From positions 186,001 through 250,000 of the forward strand of contig NZ_JAIVKM010000002.1 of NCBI RefSeq assembly GCF_020523985.1: a stretch of DNA of 64,000 bases, given 5' to 3'. Source of the DNA: Mangrovibacter yixingensis. Its GTDB lineage: Bacteria > Pseudomonadota > Gammaproteobacteria > Enterobacterales > Enterobacteriaceae. Positions 16,504-27,296 of the stretch are shown here, piece by piece. A model generated the notes under the pieces. It searched no databases. It was not told where the DNA came from and saw only the letters and a list, made by a program, of their open reading frames with translations. The position numbers and the translations under genes were made by a program. Position 1 is the first letter of the stretch. The number at the start of each line of letters is the position of its first letter.

Positions 16504-19065
16504 ATGAGTACAACTGAAAATTTTGACGCCCATACGCCCATGATGCAGCAGTACCTGCGCTTGAAGGCACAGCATCCGGAGATCTTACTGTTTTACCGGA
16601 TGGGCGATTTTTACGAGTTGTTTTACGACGACGCAAAGCGGGCTTCCCAGTTACTGGATATTTCCCTGACCAAGCGTGGTGCTTCTGCCGGGGAACCTAT
16701 CCCCATGGCGGGTGTGCCACATCATGCGGTTGAAAACTACCTGGCAAAGCTGGTGAACCTTGGGGAGTCCGTCGCTATTTGTGAACAAATTGGCGACCCG
16801 GCAACCACCAAAGGCCCGGTTGAACGCAAAGTGGTGCGTATCGTCACGCCTGGAACCATCAGTGATGAGGCTTTACTTGAAGAGCGCCAGGATAACCTGC
16901 TGGCCGCTATCTGGCAGGACAGCAAAGGTTTTGGCTACGCTACCCTGGATATCAGCTCTGGCCGGTTTCGCCTTTCTGAGCCGGAAGATGCCGAAGATAT
17001 GGCCGCTGAACTGCAGCGTACCAATCCGGCAGAATTACTCTATGCCGAAGATTTTGCCGATATGCGCCTGGTTGAACACCGCCGGGGGTTGCGCCGCCGC
17101 CCATTATGGGAATTTGAGATTGATACCGCACGCCAGCAACTGAATCTGCAATTCGGTACCCGTGACTTAACTGGCTTTGGTGTGGAACAGGCGTATCGTG
17201 GCCTGTGCGCCGCAGGCTGCCTGTTACAGTATGTGAAAGACACCCAGCGCACCGCGCTGCCTCATATTCGTGGTATCACCATGGAGCGCCAGCAGGATGG
17301 CATTATTATGGATGCCGCCACGCGCCGTAACCTGGAAATCACCCTCAACCTGGCGGGTGGAACCGACAACACGGTTGCCGCTGTTCTGGATGGCACGGTT
17401 ACGCCGATGGGCAGCCGCATGCTGAAACGCTGGCTGCATATGCCAGTGCGAGATACCAGCGTGCTGAGCCGTCGCCAGCAAGCTATCAGTGCATTACAGG
17501 ATTTAACCAGCGAGCTGCAGCCTATTTTGCGCCAGGTGGGCGACCTGGAGCGCATTCTGGCCCGCCTGGCACTTCGCACTGCCCGCCCGCGTGACCTGGC
17601 AAGAATGCGCCATGCTTTCCAGCAACTGCCACTACTGCGCGATGTGCTGGCGGAAGTGGATGCGCCTGCGGTTCAGAGCCTGCGTGAAACCAGTGGCGAA
17701 TTTAGCGAGCTGCGCGAACTATTGGAGCACGCCATTATTGAAAGCCCGCCAGTGCTGGTGCGTGACGGTGGCGTGATTGCACCAGGTTACCATGAAGAAC
17801 TGGATGAGTGGCGCGCGCTGGCAGATGGCGCAACGGATTACCTCGACAAACTGGAAATCCGCGAGCGGGAAAAACTGGGTATCGATACCCTGAAAGTCGG
17901 GTTTAATGCAGTACATGGCTACTATATTCAGGTAAGCCGTGGGCAGAGCCATATGGTGCCAATTAACTATGTGCGCCGCCAGACACTGAAAAACGCCGAG
18001 CGCTATATTATTCCTGAACTGAAAGAGTACGAAGACAAAGTCCTCACTTCCAAAGGGAAAGCGCTGGCACTGGAAAAACAGCTCTACGATGAACTGTTCG
18101 ACAAGTTGTTGCCACACCTTGAAGCACTGCAAAACAGTGCCGCAGCACTGGCGGAACTGGATGTGCTGGCAAACCTGGCTGAACGCGCCCTGCGCTATAA
18201 CTATGTCTGCCCGACACTTACTGATAAACCCGGTATTGCGATACAGGGCGGCCGCCACCCGGTGGTAGAACAAGTATTAAGTGACCCGTTTATTGCCAAC
18301 CCGCTGAACCTGTCGCCGCAACGGCGGATGCTGATTATTACTGGCCCGAACATGGGCGGTAAAAGTACCTATATGCGCCAGGCAGCTCTGATTGTGCTGA
18401 TGGCTTATATTGGCAGCTTTGTGCCAGCAGACAGCGCGGAAATTGGCCCGGTAGACCGTATTTTCACGCGTGTTGGTGCGGCGGATGACCTGGCTTCCGG
18501 GCGTTCTACATTCATGGTTGAGATGACAGAAACCGCCAATATTCTGCATAACGCTACAGCACAAAGCCTGGTGTTGATGGACGAAATTGGCCGGGGTACT
18601 TCAACTTACGATGGCCTGTCTCTGGCCTGGGCCTGTGCTGAAAACCTGGCAAACCGCATCAAAGCGCTGACACTGTTCGCCACCCACTATTTTGAGCTGA
18701 CAACACTGCCAGAGAAAATGGAAGGCGTTGCCAACGTGCATCTCGATGCACTGGAGCACGGCGATACTATCGCGTTTATGCACAGCGTGCAGGATGGTGC
18801 AGCGAGCAAGAGCTATGGGCTGGCGGTTGCGGCACTGGCTGGCGTACCGAAAGATGTGATTAAACGCGCACGCCAGAAGCTGCGTGAACTGGAAAGTTTG
18901 TCTGGCAATGCAGCAGCAAGCCAGGTCGACGGCACGCAGATGTCTTTGCTGGTTGCCTCAGAAGAACCCAGCCCGGCAGTTGAAGCGCTGGAAAATCTCG
19001 ACCCGGACAGCCTGACTCCACGTCAGGCACTGGAGTGGATCTACCGGCTGAAATCACTGGTTTAA
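16504..19065 (+). CDS. mutS: DNA mismatch repair protein MutS
   Basis: 853 residues, the normal length. Binds mismatches as a dimer and recruits MutL. The N-terminal mismatch-recognition motif is present ([15 protein letters not shown], with the stacking Phe and Glu), as are the ATPase Walker A GPNMGGKS (614-621), Walker B ([13 protein letters not shown]) and the C-terminal helix-turn-helix and tetramerisation region ending in IYRLKSLV. The gene stands alone, with the accessory island upstream and a terminator pair downstream. The mutS-rpoS interval is known to be highly variable among enterobacteria, and here it carries the ecd operon. Confidence 0.98.
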   Translation: MSTTENFDAHTPMMQQYLRLKAQHPEILLFYRMGDFYELFYDDAKRASQLLDISLTKRGASAGEPIPMAGVPHHAVENYLAKLVNLGESVAICEQIGDPATTKGPVERKVVRIVTPGTISDEALLEERQDNLLAAIWQDSKGFGYATLDISSGRFRLSEPEDAEDMAAELQRTNPAELLYAEDFADMRLVEHRRGLRRRPLWEFEIDTARQQLNLQFGTRDLTGFGVEQAYRGLCAAGCLLQYVKDTQRTALPHIRGITMERQQDGIIMDAATRRNLEITLNLAGGTDNTVAAVLDGTVTPMGSRMLKRWLHMPVRDTSVLSRRQQAISALQDLTSELQPILRQVGDLERILARLALRTARPRDLARMRHAFQQLPLLRDVLAEVDAPAVQSLRETSGEFSELRELLEHAIIESPPVLVRDGGVIAPGYHEELDEWRALADGATDYLDKLEIREREKLGIDTLKVGFNAVHGYYIQVSRGQSHMVPINYVRRQTLKNAERYIIPELKEYEDKVLTSKGKALALEKQLYDELFDKLLPHLEALQNSAAALAELDVLANLAERALRYNYVCPTLTDKPGIAIQGGRHPVVEQVLSDPFIANPLNLSPQRRMLIITGPNMGGKSTYMRQAALIVLMAYIGSFVPADSAEIGPVDRIFTRVGAADDLASGRSTFMVEMTETANILHNATAQSLVLMDEIGRGTSTYDGLSLAWACAENLANRIKALTLFATHYFELTTLPEKMEGVANVHLDALEHGDTIAFMHSVQDGAASKSYGLAVAALAGVPKDVIKRARQKLRELESLSGNAAASQVDGTQMSLLVASEEPSPAVEALENLDPDSLTPRQALEWIYRLKSLV

Positions 19066-19076
19066 TGCCGTTAAAA

Positions 19077-19096
19077 ACGCCCCGTTTGGGGCGTTT
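19077..19096 (+). terminator. Rho-independent terminator of mutS
   Basis: ACGCCCC-GTTT-GGGGCGT followed by a short T-run, 12 bp after the mutS stop. Confidence 0.85.
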
Positions 19097-19106
19097 CAGA
19101 GTGATG

Positions 19107-19142
19107 AAAAAGAAGGGAAAAACGTCGTTTTTCCTTCTTTTT
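19107..19142. terminator. Bidirectional terminator between mutS and the ecd operon
   Basis: AAAAAGAAGG...CCTTCTTTTT forms a long stem with T-runs on both strands, located between convergent genes. Confidence 0.8.
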
Positions 19143-19159
19143 AGTTACAGGCTTGGTAA

Positions 19160-19396
19160 TTAACGCTGGTTTTCCGGCAACAAAGGCGGAATGGTGGGCA
19201 CCTGCGGCGCATTATCAATATCGGCCTGGGTCATCATAAACGCTTCGGGGTAATGTTCCCGGCTGGTGCGGCGCAGCGGTTCTGTATCCCGCCAGGTGTA
19301 CAGGCAATGCTGGCATTGGTGCACTGTCCAGACACCGGCTACCGGTGATGTTGCCAATACTTCAATATGTTCATCAGCACAACGTGGGCAAATCAT
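19160..19396 (-). CDS. ecdD: Hydroxyarylic acid decarboxylase subunit D
   Basis: 78 residues. Small protein with two Cys pairs (MICPRC at the start and HQCQHC) likely to bind zinc, matching the YclD/EcdD/VdcD family that accompanies non-oxidative hydroxybenzoate/vanillate decarboxylases. Its role is accessory and not well defined. Last gene of the ecdBCD-type operon, 11 bp after the subunit C gene. The same trio sits near mutS in several E. coli lineages, including O157. Confidence 0.85.
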   Translation of the reverse strand: MICPRCADEHIEVLATSPVAGVWTVHQCQHCLYTWRDTEPLRRTSREHYPEAFMMTQADIDNAPQVPTIPPLLPENQR

Positions 19397-19407
19397 AGCT
19401 CTTCTCC

Positions 19408-20835
19408 TTATTTCCGGTTAGCCAGCATGGCTGTCAGTTTTTCAACCCACAGTGCCGTTTCTGGTAAATCTTTGACCGGCTGGCTGTAGTGGCCACGGTT
19501 ATCCGGCGCAACCGGGGTGGTGGCATCAATGATAAGCTTGTCGGTGATCCCGGCAGGGCTTGATCCCGGATCCAGTTCCAGTACCGACATATTCGGTAAT
19601 TGCACCAGATCGCCTGCGGCATTCACTTTGGATGAAAGCGCCCACATCACTTGTGGCAGATCGAACGGATCAACATCTTCGTCCACCATAATCACCATTT
19701 TTACATAACCCAGACCATGTGGTGTTGTCATTGCCCGCAGGCCAACCGCTCTGGCGAACCCGCCATAACGTTTTTTGGTGGAAATAATAGCGAGCAAACC
19801 ATGTGTGTACATGGCGTTAACTGCCTGTACTTCCGGGAACTCCGCTTTCAGTTGCTGGTACAGCGGCACGCAGGTTGCCGGGCCAATCAGGTAGTCAATT
19901 TCGGTCCACGGCATCCCAAGGTAGAGGGATTCGAAAATCGGTTTGGTGCGGTAAGACACTTTATCTATGCGCACGACAGTCATGTTGCGCCCACCGGAAT
20001 AGTGGCCGGTAAACTCACCAAACGGGCCTTCGATTTCCCGTTTGCGCCCTTCTATCACACCTTCCAGAATCACTTCCGAGCCCCAGGGCACATCAAAGCC
20101 AGTTAGCGGTGCAGTGGCGATTGGGTAAGGAGACTCGCGTAACGCGCCAGCCATTTCGTATTCAGACTGGTCATATTTGAGTGGCGTAGCCCCCATCAGG
20201 GTTATCACCGGGTCGTTACCCAACGTAATGGCGATGGGCAGGTCTTCACCACGCTCTTCGGCTTTATGTAAATGCAGGGCAATATCATGCATTGGCACCG
20301 GTTGCAGGCCCAGCTTACGCTTGCCTTTTACTTCCATCCGGTAAATACCGACGTTTTGTTTACCGAAATGTTCCGGGTCCTGTGGGTCGCGCGAGACAAC
20401 ACAGGCTTTATCCAGGTAGAACCCGCCATCGCCATCATTCAGGCGAAATAAAGGCAGAATATCAAACAGGTTGATGTCTTCTCCATCGACACTATTTTCA
20501 GCCCAGGGCGGATTATCACGGCGTTCCGGGGCTACCGGGAACGTATCCCAGCGGCGAATAAACTCATCCACCTGCTGTTTAAGCGGTGTGTTCGGCGGCA
20601 TGCCAATCGAAATAGCATGGTTCTGCCAGGAGCCAATAGTATTCATAACTACCCGGGCATCCGTAAAACCGGCTATGTTGTCAAACCACAGTGCAGGAGC
20701 CCCTTCACCAATACGCCCGGTTGCGTTGGCCGCAGCAGCGATGTCGGGTTCCGGCATTACTTGCTCTTCAATTTTCAGTAACTGCCCTTGTTCATCCAGC
20801 GCACGTAAAAAACTGCGCAAATCGTCAAACGCCAT
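19408..20835 (-). CDS. ecdC: UbiD-family hydroxyarylic acid decarboxylase subunit C
   Basis: 475 residues, as usual for EcdC/YclC/ShdC. It is a prenylated-FMN-dependent UbiD-type (de)carboxylase acting on 4-hydroxybenzoate-type acids. Recognisable family blocks include GPFGEFTGHYSGGRNMTVVR and IIVDEDVDPFDLPQVMWAL-like text near residues 360-380 (here MVDEDVDPFDLPQVMWAL). The cofactor is made by the neighbouring UbiX-type flavin prenyltransferase (EcdB). Distinct from the ubiquinone UbiD. Likely used to detoxify or degrade phenolic acids from plants or gut; exact substrate uncertain. Confidence 0.9.
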   Translation of the reverse strand: MAFDDLRSFLRALDEQGQLLKIEEQVMPEPDIAAAANATGRIGEGAPALWFDNIAGFTDARVVMNTIGSWQNHAISIGMPPNTPLKQQVDEFIRRWDTFPVAPERRDNPPWAENSVDGEDINLFDILPLFRLNDGDGGFYLDKACVVSRDPQDPEHFGKQNVGIYRMEVKGKRKLGLQPVPMHDIALHLHKAEERGEDLPIAITLGNDPVITLMGATPLKYDQSEYEMAGALRESPYPIATAPLTGFDVPWGSEVILEGVIEGRKREIEGPFGEFTGHYSGGRNMTVVRIDKVSYRTKPIFESLYLGMPWTEIDYLIGPATCVPLYQQLKAEFPEVQAVNAMYTHGLLAIISTKKRYGGFARAVGLRAMTTPHGLGYVKMVIMVDEDVDPFDLPQVMWALSSKVNAAGDLVQLPNMSVLELDPGSSPAGITDKLIIDATTPVAPDNRGHYSQPVKDLPETALWVEKLTAMLANRK

Positions 20836-20856
20836 ATGCGTCTCCTGTTAATGAAA

Positions 20857-21438
20857 TTAAGAACGTTTTTTCCCGTCGCTTAATCCTTCCCAGCGGCGTG
20901 CAAAAGGGGATTCCAGGCCAAACTGATCCAGTACCCGGGCCACCACATGGTGGGTTACATCCTGAATAGTTTCTGGGTGGTTGTAGTACGCGGGCATGGG
21001 CGGCACCATCACCACACCAAGGCGGGATAACGCCAGCATATTTTCCAGGTGAATTGGGCTTAACGGGGTTTCACGAGGGACGAGCACCAGTTTGCGCCCT
21101 TCTTTAATGATGACATCAGCAGCGCGCCCAACCAGGCCTTCTGCGTAACCCGCGCGGATCCCCGCCAGAGTTTTCATGCTGCAGGGAATGATAATCATGC
21201 CATCGGTTTTAAAAGACCCCGACGAAATCGTTGCCCCCTGATTTGCCGGGCTGTGAACTACATCGGCCAGTGCCTGTATATCAGCCACCTGATAAGGGGT
21301 TTCCAGTTCAATGGTTGTTTTGGCCCACTTAGACATGACCAGGTGTGTTTCCACCTCCGGTAGTTTCTGTAGTGCCTGTAGCAGCGCTACTCCCAACGGG
21401 GCACCTGTTGCGCCAGTCATTCCAACAATGAGTCTCAC
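20857..21438 (-). CDS. ecdB: UbiX-type flavin prenyltransferase (EcdB)
   Basis: 193 residues from a GTG at 21438, with GGAGG four bases upstream. The family start is at RLIVGMTGATGAPLGVALLQ-like sequence, and longer in-frame extension to 21540 is non-homologous. The FMN-binding MTGATGAP, the SSGSFKTDGMIIIPCSMKT block and the C-terminal PAYYNHP segment are conserved with UbiX/EcdB/Pad1. It prenylates FMN to activate EcdC. First gene of the operon and divergent from a MarR regulator across about 200 bp. Confidence 0.92.
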   Translation of the reverse strand: MRLIVGMTGATGAPLGVALLQALQKLPEVETHLVMSKWAKTTIELETPYQVADIQALADVVHSPANQGATISSGSFKTDGMIIIPCSMKTLAGIRAGYAEGLVGRAADVIIKEGRKLVLVPRETPLSPIHLENMLALSRLGVVMVPPMPAYYNHPETIQDVTHHVVARVLDQFGLESPFARRWEGLSDGKKRS

Positions 21439-21634
21439 ACATCCTCCGCTAAATCGTTCGTGTACGAACATTATAAATAACATTAAGGATTGGGTGGAAT
21501 TTACGCAAGGTAAAGTCACTGCCGCGCATGAAAACAGCACACATTGCTAATAACCAGGAAAGATATGAGTCGGGTGGAATTACAGGGTATGATACTAACT
21601 GATGCTTTTTACCTTCATGCCAAATGGGTTCAGG

Positions 21635-22060
21635 ATGCATTTACACCAGGAAACGTTTCACCTTTTACGCCTTTTATTTCAGCAGCATACTGCAAAGTGG
21701 CAACACACTTTCCCCGAACTGACCAAACCGCAGTATTCGGTGTTGCGTGCTGTGGCGGAGCATCCAGGTATTGAACAAGTGCGCCTGACTGAAGCGGCTG
21801 TGTGTACCAAGGCGACACTGGCGGAAATGCTGAGCAGAATGGAGAAAAAAGGCTGGGTCAGCCGGGCTTGCGACCCGGCAGATAAACGGCGGAGGTTTGT
21901 TTCACTAACACCAGATGGGCAGGTACTACTCACCCTCAGCCAGTCCAGAGCAACAACGGTGGACCAGGCATTTTTAACCCGGCTAAGCCCGCAAGAGCAG
22001 CAAGCATTTAACGCAATGATTGAAAAAATGCTCGAGCCGGACGGCAACACGCTGGCATAA
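21635..22060 (+). CDS. MarR/SlyA-family regulator of the ecd operon
   Basis: 141 residues from ATG 21635; ATG 21617 and 21602 in the same frame are possible, but none has a good ribosome site and clear similarity starts at ETFHLLRLLFQQH. A TATGAT -10-like element lies at 21591, which argues against the 21602 start. The winged helix is typical of MarR: AAVCTKATLAEMLSRMEKKGW followed by a DPADKRRRFVSLT wing. MarR proteins often respond to phenolic acids, and the divergent position suggests it represses ecdBCD. It could equally act elsewhere. Confidence 0.85.
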   Translation: MHLHQETFHLLRLLFQQHTAKWQHTFPELTKPQYSVLRAVAEHPGIEQVRLTEAAVCTKATLAEMLSRMEKKGWVSRACDPADKRRRFVSLTPDGQVLLTLSQSRATTVDQAFLTRLSPQEQQAFNAMIEKMLEPDGNTLA

Positions 22061-22089
22061 AAAAAGCCAGTCATACGACTGGCTTTTTT
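22061..22089. terminator. Bidirectional terminator between marR-type gene and rpoS
   Basis: AAGCCAGTC-ATAC-GACTGGCTT flanked by A-run and T-run; serves both convergent genes. Confidence 0.85.
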
Positions 22090-22102
22090 GACGGAAAAGG
22101 AA

Positions 22103-23095
22103 TTATTCCTGGAACAGGGCCTCAATATTCAAACCCTGTGTTTGCAGGATCTCTCTGAGGCGACGCAGGCCTTCAACCTGAATCTGGCGTACACGTTCAC
22201 GTGTCAAACCAATTTCATGACCAACATCTTCCAGTGTGGCAGCCTCATAGCCTAGCAAACCAAAACGGCGTGCCAGCACTTCACGTTGCTTCGCATTGAG
22301 TTCAAACAACCACTTCACGATGCTGTGTTTCATGTCATCATCTTGTGTGGTGTCTTCCGGGCCGTTGTCTTTTTCATCGGCCAGGATATCGAGCAACGCT
22401 TTTTCCGAATCACCACCCAATGGTGTGTCCACTGAGGTGATGCGTTCGTTGAGCCGCAACATACGGCTGACGTCATCTACCGGTTTATCCAGTTGTTCCG
22501 CTATTTCTTCTGCGCTGGGCTCATGATCCAGCTTATGAGAAAGTTCACGGGCAGTGCGCAAATAGACGTTCAGCTCTTTAACAATGTGGATTGGCAAACG
22601 GATCGTACGCGTTTGATTCATGATCGCACGCTCGATAGTTTGACGGATCCACCAGGTTGCATAGGTTGAGAAACGGAACCCTCTTTCCGGATCGAATTTC
22701 TCAACAGCACGGATCAGGCCGAGGTTTCCTTCCTCAATGAGATCCAATAACGCCAGACCTCGATTACCATAACGCCGCGCTATTTTCACCACCAGACGAA
22801 GGTTACTTTCGATCATCCGACGGCGCGAAGCCACATCACCACGCAATGCCCGGCGTGCAAAGTGCACTTCTTCTTCAGCAGTTAGCAGTGGTGAATAACC
22901 AATTTCCCCAAGATAGAGTTGCGTTGCATCGAGCACACGTTGAGTGGCACCTTGCGACAACAACTCTTCTTCTGCCAGCTCTGTATCACCGGGTTCCTCT
23001 TCCACAAAGGCCTTTTCATCAAAGGACTCTGTTCCATTCTCATCAAATTCCGCATCTTCAGTTACTTCATGAACCTTCAGCGTATTCTGACTCAT
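22103..23095 (-). CDS. rpoS: RNA polymerase sigma factor RpoS
   Basis: 330 residues from ATG 23095 ([10 protein letters not shown]), the usual length. General stress and stationary-phase sigma factor. Region 1.2 and 2 ([54 protein letters not shown]) and region 4 ([20 protein letters not shown]) are complete. An in-frame extension to 23134 is not the real start. The gene follows nlpD, inside which the main rpoS promoter lies in relatives, with a long leader that is the target of small RNAs. No damage is seen, although rpoS often mutates in laboratory strains. Confidence 0.98.
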   Translation of the reverse strand: MSQNTLKVHEVTEDAEFDENGTESFDEKAFVEEEPGDTELAEEELLSQGATQRVLDATQLYLGEIGYSPLLTAEEEVHFARRALRGDVASRRRMIESNLRLVVKIARRYGNRGLALLDLIEEGNLGLIRAVEKFDPERGFRFSTYATWWIRQTIERAIMNQTRTIRLPIHIVKELNVYLRTARELSHKLDHEPSAEEIAEQLDKPVDDVSRMLRLNERITSVDTPLGGDSEKALLDILADEKDNGPEDTTQDDDMKHSIVKWLFELNAKQREVLARRFGLLGYEAATLEDVGHEIGLTRERVRQIQVEGLRRLREILQTQGLNIEALFQE

Positions 23096-23157
23096 CTTAA
23101 GGTGCCTCCTACCCGTGATCCCTGGGCAAAGCACCTGTTACAACGTACTTTGCCGGT

Positions 23158-24291
23158 TTATCGCTGCGGTAAATAACGCAGCGGGTTGACGGATTTCCCC
23201 TTGTAACGAATTTCAAAATGCAAACGTGTAGAACTGGTTCCGGTGCTACCCATAGTAGCTATTTTCTGCCCCGCTTTTATTTCTTGTTGCTCCCGAACCA
23301 GCATAGTGTCGTTATGAGCGTAGGCACTCAGGTAATCATCGTTATGTTTTATAATGATAAGATTCCCGTAACCGCGCAGTGCGTTACCGGCATAGACAAC
23401 TCGCCCTGGGGCGGTCGCATAGATAGCCTGGCCACGCGTTCCTGCAATATCGATACCTTTATTACCACCATCGGCAGCAGAAAAGTTTTCAATAATCTTG
23501 CCATCAGTCGGCCAGCGCCATGATGAAATCGGCGAACTGCTTGACGTACTGCTGACAGTCGGTTCTGGGGTACTAACAACCGGTGCGGTAGTCGTCGTCG
23601 TGGCTGCTACTGCGCCAGTTGACGGGCGATTACCAGGCAACATCTTGTTAGCACTTTGTTCACCTGAAGTTTCAGAATACGTAATTGTTGGTTGCGTTGC
23701 AACCACTGCGCCTGAATTTTGTGCAGGTTTAGTTACCAGCCCCTGAGCACTGGCATCTGCGGTAGTTATCGCATTGCCACCAGTAATTGGTGCGCCTGAA
23801 CCATTACCCACTTGCAGTGTTTGCCCGACATTCAACCCATAGGGCGCTGAAATATTATTGCGCTGAGCCAGATCCCGGAAATCGTTACCTGTCAGCCAGG
23901 CAATATAAAACAGTGTATCGCCGCGTTTAACAGTGTAGGTTTGCCCTGAGTAACTGCCTTTAGGAATCGAATCATAATGGCGTTCATAAACAATTTTACC
24001 GTTCACTGTGCGCACGGGCTGTGAAGGTGGTTGCTGTACCACAGCAGTTCGAGTCTGAGTTGTTTGTACCGGATGTACAGGTTGTATTTGCGGCTGCTGT
24101 ACCGGTGAAGATGTGTTTGGCGTGATTAACATGCCGCTGTTAGTACTGGACGAAGCCGAAGAACCGCCGCCATTGACGGAACTGATCGGTGCCTGGCTGT
24201 TATTATTGCTGGAACAACCAGCAAGCCACAGACTAACCAGTGAAAGTGCCGCAACACGGCGTAAGGTGAAATGTGGGCTTCCCGCGCTCAT
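23158..24291 (-). CDS. nlpD: Murein hydrolase activator NlpD
   Basis: 377 residues. A lipoprotein signal with lipobox LAGC (Cys26) is followed by low-complexity Ser/Thr/Pro/Gln linkers, a LysM domain ([19 protein letters not shown], about 119-165) and a C-terminal M23/LytM domain ([18 protein letters not shown] through [15 protein letters not shown]). In E. coli NlpD is not itself a hydrolase but activates the amidase AmiC at the septum; its LytM domain lacks some catalytic residues. Outer-membrane lipoprotein facing the periplasm. The repeats in the linkers are family-typical. Confidence 0.96.
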   Translation of the reverse strand: MSAGSPHFTLRRVAALSLVSLWLAGCSSNNNSQAPISSVNGGGSSASSSTNSGMLITPNTSSPVQQPQIQPVHPVQTTQTRTAVVQQPPSQPVRTVNGKIVYERHYDSIPKGSYSGQTYTVKRGDTLFYIAWLTGNDFRDLAQRNNISAPYGLNVGQTLQVGNGSGAPITGGNAITTADASAQGLVTKPAQNSGAVVATQPTITYSETSGEQSANKMLPGNRPSTGAVAATTTTTAPVVSTPEPTVSSTSSSSPISSWRWPTDGKIIENFSAADGGNKGIDIAGTRGQAIYATAPGRVVYAGNALRGYGNLIIIKHNDDYLSAYAHNDTMLVREQQEIKAGQKIATMGSTGTSSTRLHFEIRYKGKSVNPLRYLPQR

Positions 24292-24405
24292 TTATCCCCC
24301 AAAAAATAAGAAAATAGTCAAATCAGAGCCGTAGAGGTCATCCACACTTCGGCCTGCCTTACAATACGCTCGCCCCTCTAAAAAAATACGGGGATAAATC
24401 TGGAT

Positions 24406-25032
24406 TCAGGACAGTTCGCCTTTTACCAGCGGTACAAAGCGTACTGCTTCTATTGTTTCGATAACAAAATCTGCCCCCCGACGACGAACCCGCTTAAGCA
24501 GTTGTTGTTCATCGCCTACAGGCAACACCAGTACGCCACCTTCATCTAACTGGGAAAGCAATGCAACAGGTATTTCCGGTGGTGCGGCGGTCACGATAAT
24601 GGCATCAAAAGGTGCTCGTACACGCCAACCCTGCCAGCCATCGCCATGTCGTGTTGAAACATTATGTAAATCAAGTTGTTTCAGGCGGCGCCTGGCATGC
24701 CACTGTAAACTTTTTATGCGTTCAACTGAACAAACATGCTGTACAAGATGCGCCAGAATGGCCGTTTGATACCCCGACCCAGTTCCCACTTCTAATACGC
24801 GGGATTCTGGCGACAACTCAAGCAATTCAGTCATGCGGGCAACCATATAAGGTTGCGAAATAGTCTGACCGGAACCAATAGGTAAAGCAACGTTCTCCCA
24901 GGCTTTGTGTTCAAACGCTTCATCGACAAATTTCTCCCTGGGTACGCTGGCTATAGCGTCGAGCACATGCTCATCGCTGATACCCTGCATACGCAACTGC
25001 TTAAGAAGAGTTTGTACGCGATTGCTTACCAT
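24406..25032 (-). CDS. pcm: Protein-L-isoaspartate O-methyltransferase Pcm
   Basis: 208 residues from ATG 25032 ([10 protein letters not shown]); ten extra upstream codons overlap surE and are not homologous. The SAM-binding motif [14 protein letters not shown] and the [10 protein letters not shown] and [12 protein letters not shown] blocks are conserved. Repairs isoaspartyl damage in aged proteins. It overlaps the end of surE by 7 bp, so the two are translationally coupled within the surE-pcm-nlpD-rpoS order. Confidence 0.97.
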   Translation of the reverse strand: MVSNRVQTLLKQLRMQGISDEHVLDAIASVPREKFVDEAFEHKAWENVALPIGSGQTISQPYMVARMTELLELSPESRVLEVGTGSGYQTAILAHLVQHVCSVERIKSLQWHARRRLKQLDLHNVSTRHGDGWQGWRVRAPFDAIIVTAAPPEIPVALLSQLDEGGVLVLPVGDEQQLLKRVRRRGADFVIETIEAVRFVPLVKGELS

Positions 25033-25787
25033 TGGTTCTCCACTCCTGCCCGGGATAACCACCCGGAAACAACATCATGCGCGTTGTAAGCCGTTAAATC
25101 CACCTGTAACGGTGTGACTGAAACGTAGCCTGCATCCACTGCTGCGAAATCAGTATCTGGCCCGGCATCGCACTTTTCCCCTGGCGGGCCTATCCAGTAA
25201 ACCGGGTTACCACGCGGGTCTTGTTGAGCAATGACCTGGTCTGCCGGATGGCGGCTGCCGCAGCGGGTAATACGTATACCTTTTATCTGTTCAATGGGTA
25301 AGTCAGGCACATTAATGTTCAGGATCCGGCTGGTGCGCAGCGGTTCTTGTGTCAACGCGCGCAGAATCGCACAGGTCACTTTTGCCGCCGTTTCATAATG
25401 CGTTAGCCCATTGAGCGAAACAGCCAGTGCCGGAAACCCCAAATGGCGCCCTTCCATGGCGGCAGCCACTGTACCCGAATAGATAACATCATCGCCCAGG
25501 TTCGGCCCGGCGTTAATGCCAGAAACCACGATATCCGGGCGCGGTCGCATCAGCGCATTTACGCCCAGATAAACGCAGTCAGTTGGTGTACCCATTTGAA
25601 CCGCAATGTCACCACCAGGTAAATTCAGCGCCCGAAGTGGGGTTTCCAGAGTGAGAGAGTTGGATGCCCCACTCCGGTTGCGGTCAGGAGCAACAACCTG
25701 AACAGTGGCAAATTCCCGTAGTGCTTTAGCCAGTGTCTGGATCCCCGGCGCGTGAACGCCATCGTCATTACTCAGCAATATGCGCAT
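25026..25787 (-). CDS. surE: 5'/3'-nucleotidase SurE
   Basis: 253 residues from ATG 25787 ([10 protein letters not shown]), two codons inside the longest ORF. The metal-binding NDDG motif at residues 7-10 (catalytic Asp8-Asp9) and the [19 protein letters not shown] block are intact. Dephosphorylates nucleoside monophosphates and polyphosphates, with a role in stationary-phase survival. Overlaps truD upstream by 20 bp and pcm downstream by 7 bp. Confidence 0.97.
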   Translation of the reverse strand: MRILLSNDDGVHAPGIQTLAKALREFATVQVVAPDRNRSGASNSLTLETPLRALNLPGGDIAVQMGTPTDCVYLGVNALMRPRPDIVVSGINAGPNLGDDVIYSGTVAAAMEGRHLGFPALAVSLNGLTHYETAAKVTCAILRALTQEPLRTSRILNINVPDLPIEQIKGIRITRCGSRHPADQVIAQQDPRGNPVYWIGPPGEKCDAGPDTDFAAVDAGYVSVTPLQVDLTAYNAHDVVSGWLSRAGVENQW

Positions 25788-26820
25788 AGTCATCAGGTTG
25801 GTTAATCAGTTCCCTTACAACACTGGTGGCAAAACTTCCGGCAGGGAGCCAGAAACTCAGGGCAACAGTGACCTCATCCCACCAGTCCCAATTTAATTCT
25901 TTAGGAAACAAAAAAATAGCACGACGAGCGGCATCAACACGTTCCTGAACTAACAGCGCCTGTAAATCTGGCTCACTGGCAATGGCAGCCTGTTCTGCCG
26001 CAAGCGCACTCCCCTGCGTACCCCAGTCACCACGGCCCGGTAAGGTAGCGGTAATCCACAAGTCGCCATCATTCACCCGCTGCTGTAAGGCCGGTAATTC
26101 CTCCGCCGTAGCAACAAACCAGCTTCCGCTCCCCGCTAATTGTAGCGCGTCTCCTTCAACAACCTGATTAAATTCTGGTTTTTTCAGACGTTCGCTGGCT
26201 ACCTGATTAAATAACGCACTGCGGGCAGCTGACAAGGCAAAACTGCGTTTATTTCTGTCTCGAGGTGGGGTTTGCTGGCTGAACCAGCGCCGTGCCATTT
26301 CCAGGTTGCTGCCATTAATGCCGAAACGCTGAGTGCCGAAGTAATTAGGCACACCCGTGTCGCGGATGGCCTGCAAGCGTGTTTCGACATCCTCACGATT
26401 AGTAACATTTCGCAATACCACCCGGAAGTGATTACCCTTGAGATAACCTGTGCGCAATTTACGACGATGACGGCTGGCTTCAAGAACGGTACAGCCCTCC
26501 AGCTTAAAGGCGCTCAAATCCGGCATCGTTTTGCCTGGCAGACGGACGCAGAACCACTGTTCTGCAACAGCATGTTTGTCCTTTTGCCCGGCAAAACTCA
26601 CTTCGCGCCCATGCACTTTAAGGAATTTGGCCAGTGCATCGGCCACAAAACGCGTGTTACAGCCTTCTTTGCGAATGCGCACCAACAGATGCTCGCCTTC
26701 ACCATCTGGCGCAAACCCCAGGTCTTCGATAACCACAAAATCTTCCGGGCTGGCTTTTAACGTGCCGCTGCCCGCGGGCTTGCCATAACGCCAGCATAAT
26801 GGCGCCAATATCTCACTCAT
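25768..26820 (-). CDS. truD: tRNA pseudouridine(13) synthase TruD
   Basis: 350 residues. The catalytic Asp lies in [15 protein letters not shown] (Asp80), with the NYFGTQRFG motif of the TruD domain further on. Modifies U13 in tRNA-Glu. It overlaps ispF by 4 bp upstream and surE downstream, part of the compact ftsB-ispD-ispF-truD-surE-pcm run. Confidence 0.97.
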   Translation of the reverse strand: MSEILAPLCWRYGKPAGSGTLKASPEDFVVIEDLGFAPDGEGEHLLVRIRKEGCNTRFVADALAKFLKVHGREVSFAGQKDKHAVAEQWFCVRLPGKTMPDLSAFKLEGCTVLEASRHRRKLRTGYLKGNHFRVVLRNVTNREDVETRLQAIRDTGVPNYFGTQRFGINGSNLEMARRWFSQQTPPRDRNKRSFALSAARSALFNQVASERLKKPEFNQVVEGDALQLAGSGSWFVATAEELPALQQRVNDGDLWITATLPGRGDWGTQGSALAAEQAAIASEPDLQALLVQERVDAARRAIFLFPKELNWDWWDEVTVALSFWLPAGSFATSVVRELINQPDDYAHIAE

Positions 26821-27296
26821 TTTTCTGCCCTGATTAACAATGCCACCGCTTCACAGGCGATGCCTTCACCGCGGCCAGTAAAACCCAGTTTTTCTGTGGT
26901 GGTGGCTTTCACATTAACGTCATCCATGTGGCACCCCAGGTCTTCAGCAATAAACACCCGCATTTGTGGGATATGGGGAGCCATTTTGGGTGCCTGTGCT
27001 ATCAACGTGATATCGACGTTACCCAGAGTAAAGCCTTTGGCCTGTATACGCCGCCAGGCTTCACGCAACAGTTCACGGCTGTCTGCACCTTTAAATGCCG
27101 GGTCGGTATCCGGAAATAATTTACCGATATCGCCCAGGGCGGCAGCACCGAGCAGGGCATCCGTCAGCGCGTGTAATGCCACATCGCCATCGGAATGAGC
27201 CAGTAAACCTTTTTCATAAGGAATGCGAACGCCGCCAATAATAATTGGGCCTTCGCCGCCGAACGCATGCACGTCAAAACCGTGTCCAATCCGCAT
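26817..27296 (-). CDS. ispF: 2-C-methyl-D-erythritol 2,4-cyclodiphosphate synthase
   Basis: 159 residues from ATG 27296 ([13 protein letters not shown]). Zinc ligands Asp8 and His10 in GFDVH and the [18 protein letters not shown] block are present. Fifth step of the MEP isoprenoid pathway. Its start codon overlaps the ispD stop, so the two MEP genes are coupled. Confidence 0.98.
   Translation of the reverse strand: MRIGHGFDVHAFGGEGPIIIGGVRIPYEKGLLAHSDGDVALHALTDALLGAAALGDIGKLFPDTDPAFKGADSRELLREAWRRIQAKGFTLGNVDITLIAQAPKMAPHIPQMRVFIAEDLGCHMDDVNVKATTTEKLGFTGRGEGIACEAVALLIRAEK

Noticed and set aside
23158-24291. Repeated Ser/Thr/Gln codons in nlpD as a possible tandem repeat of interest
   Set aside because: Low-complexity linkers are normal in NlpD and show no exact repeat unit.
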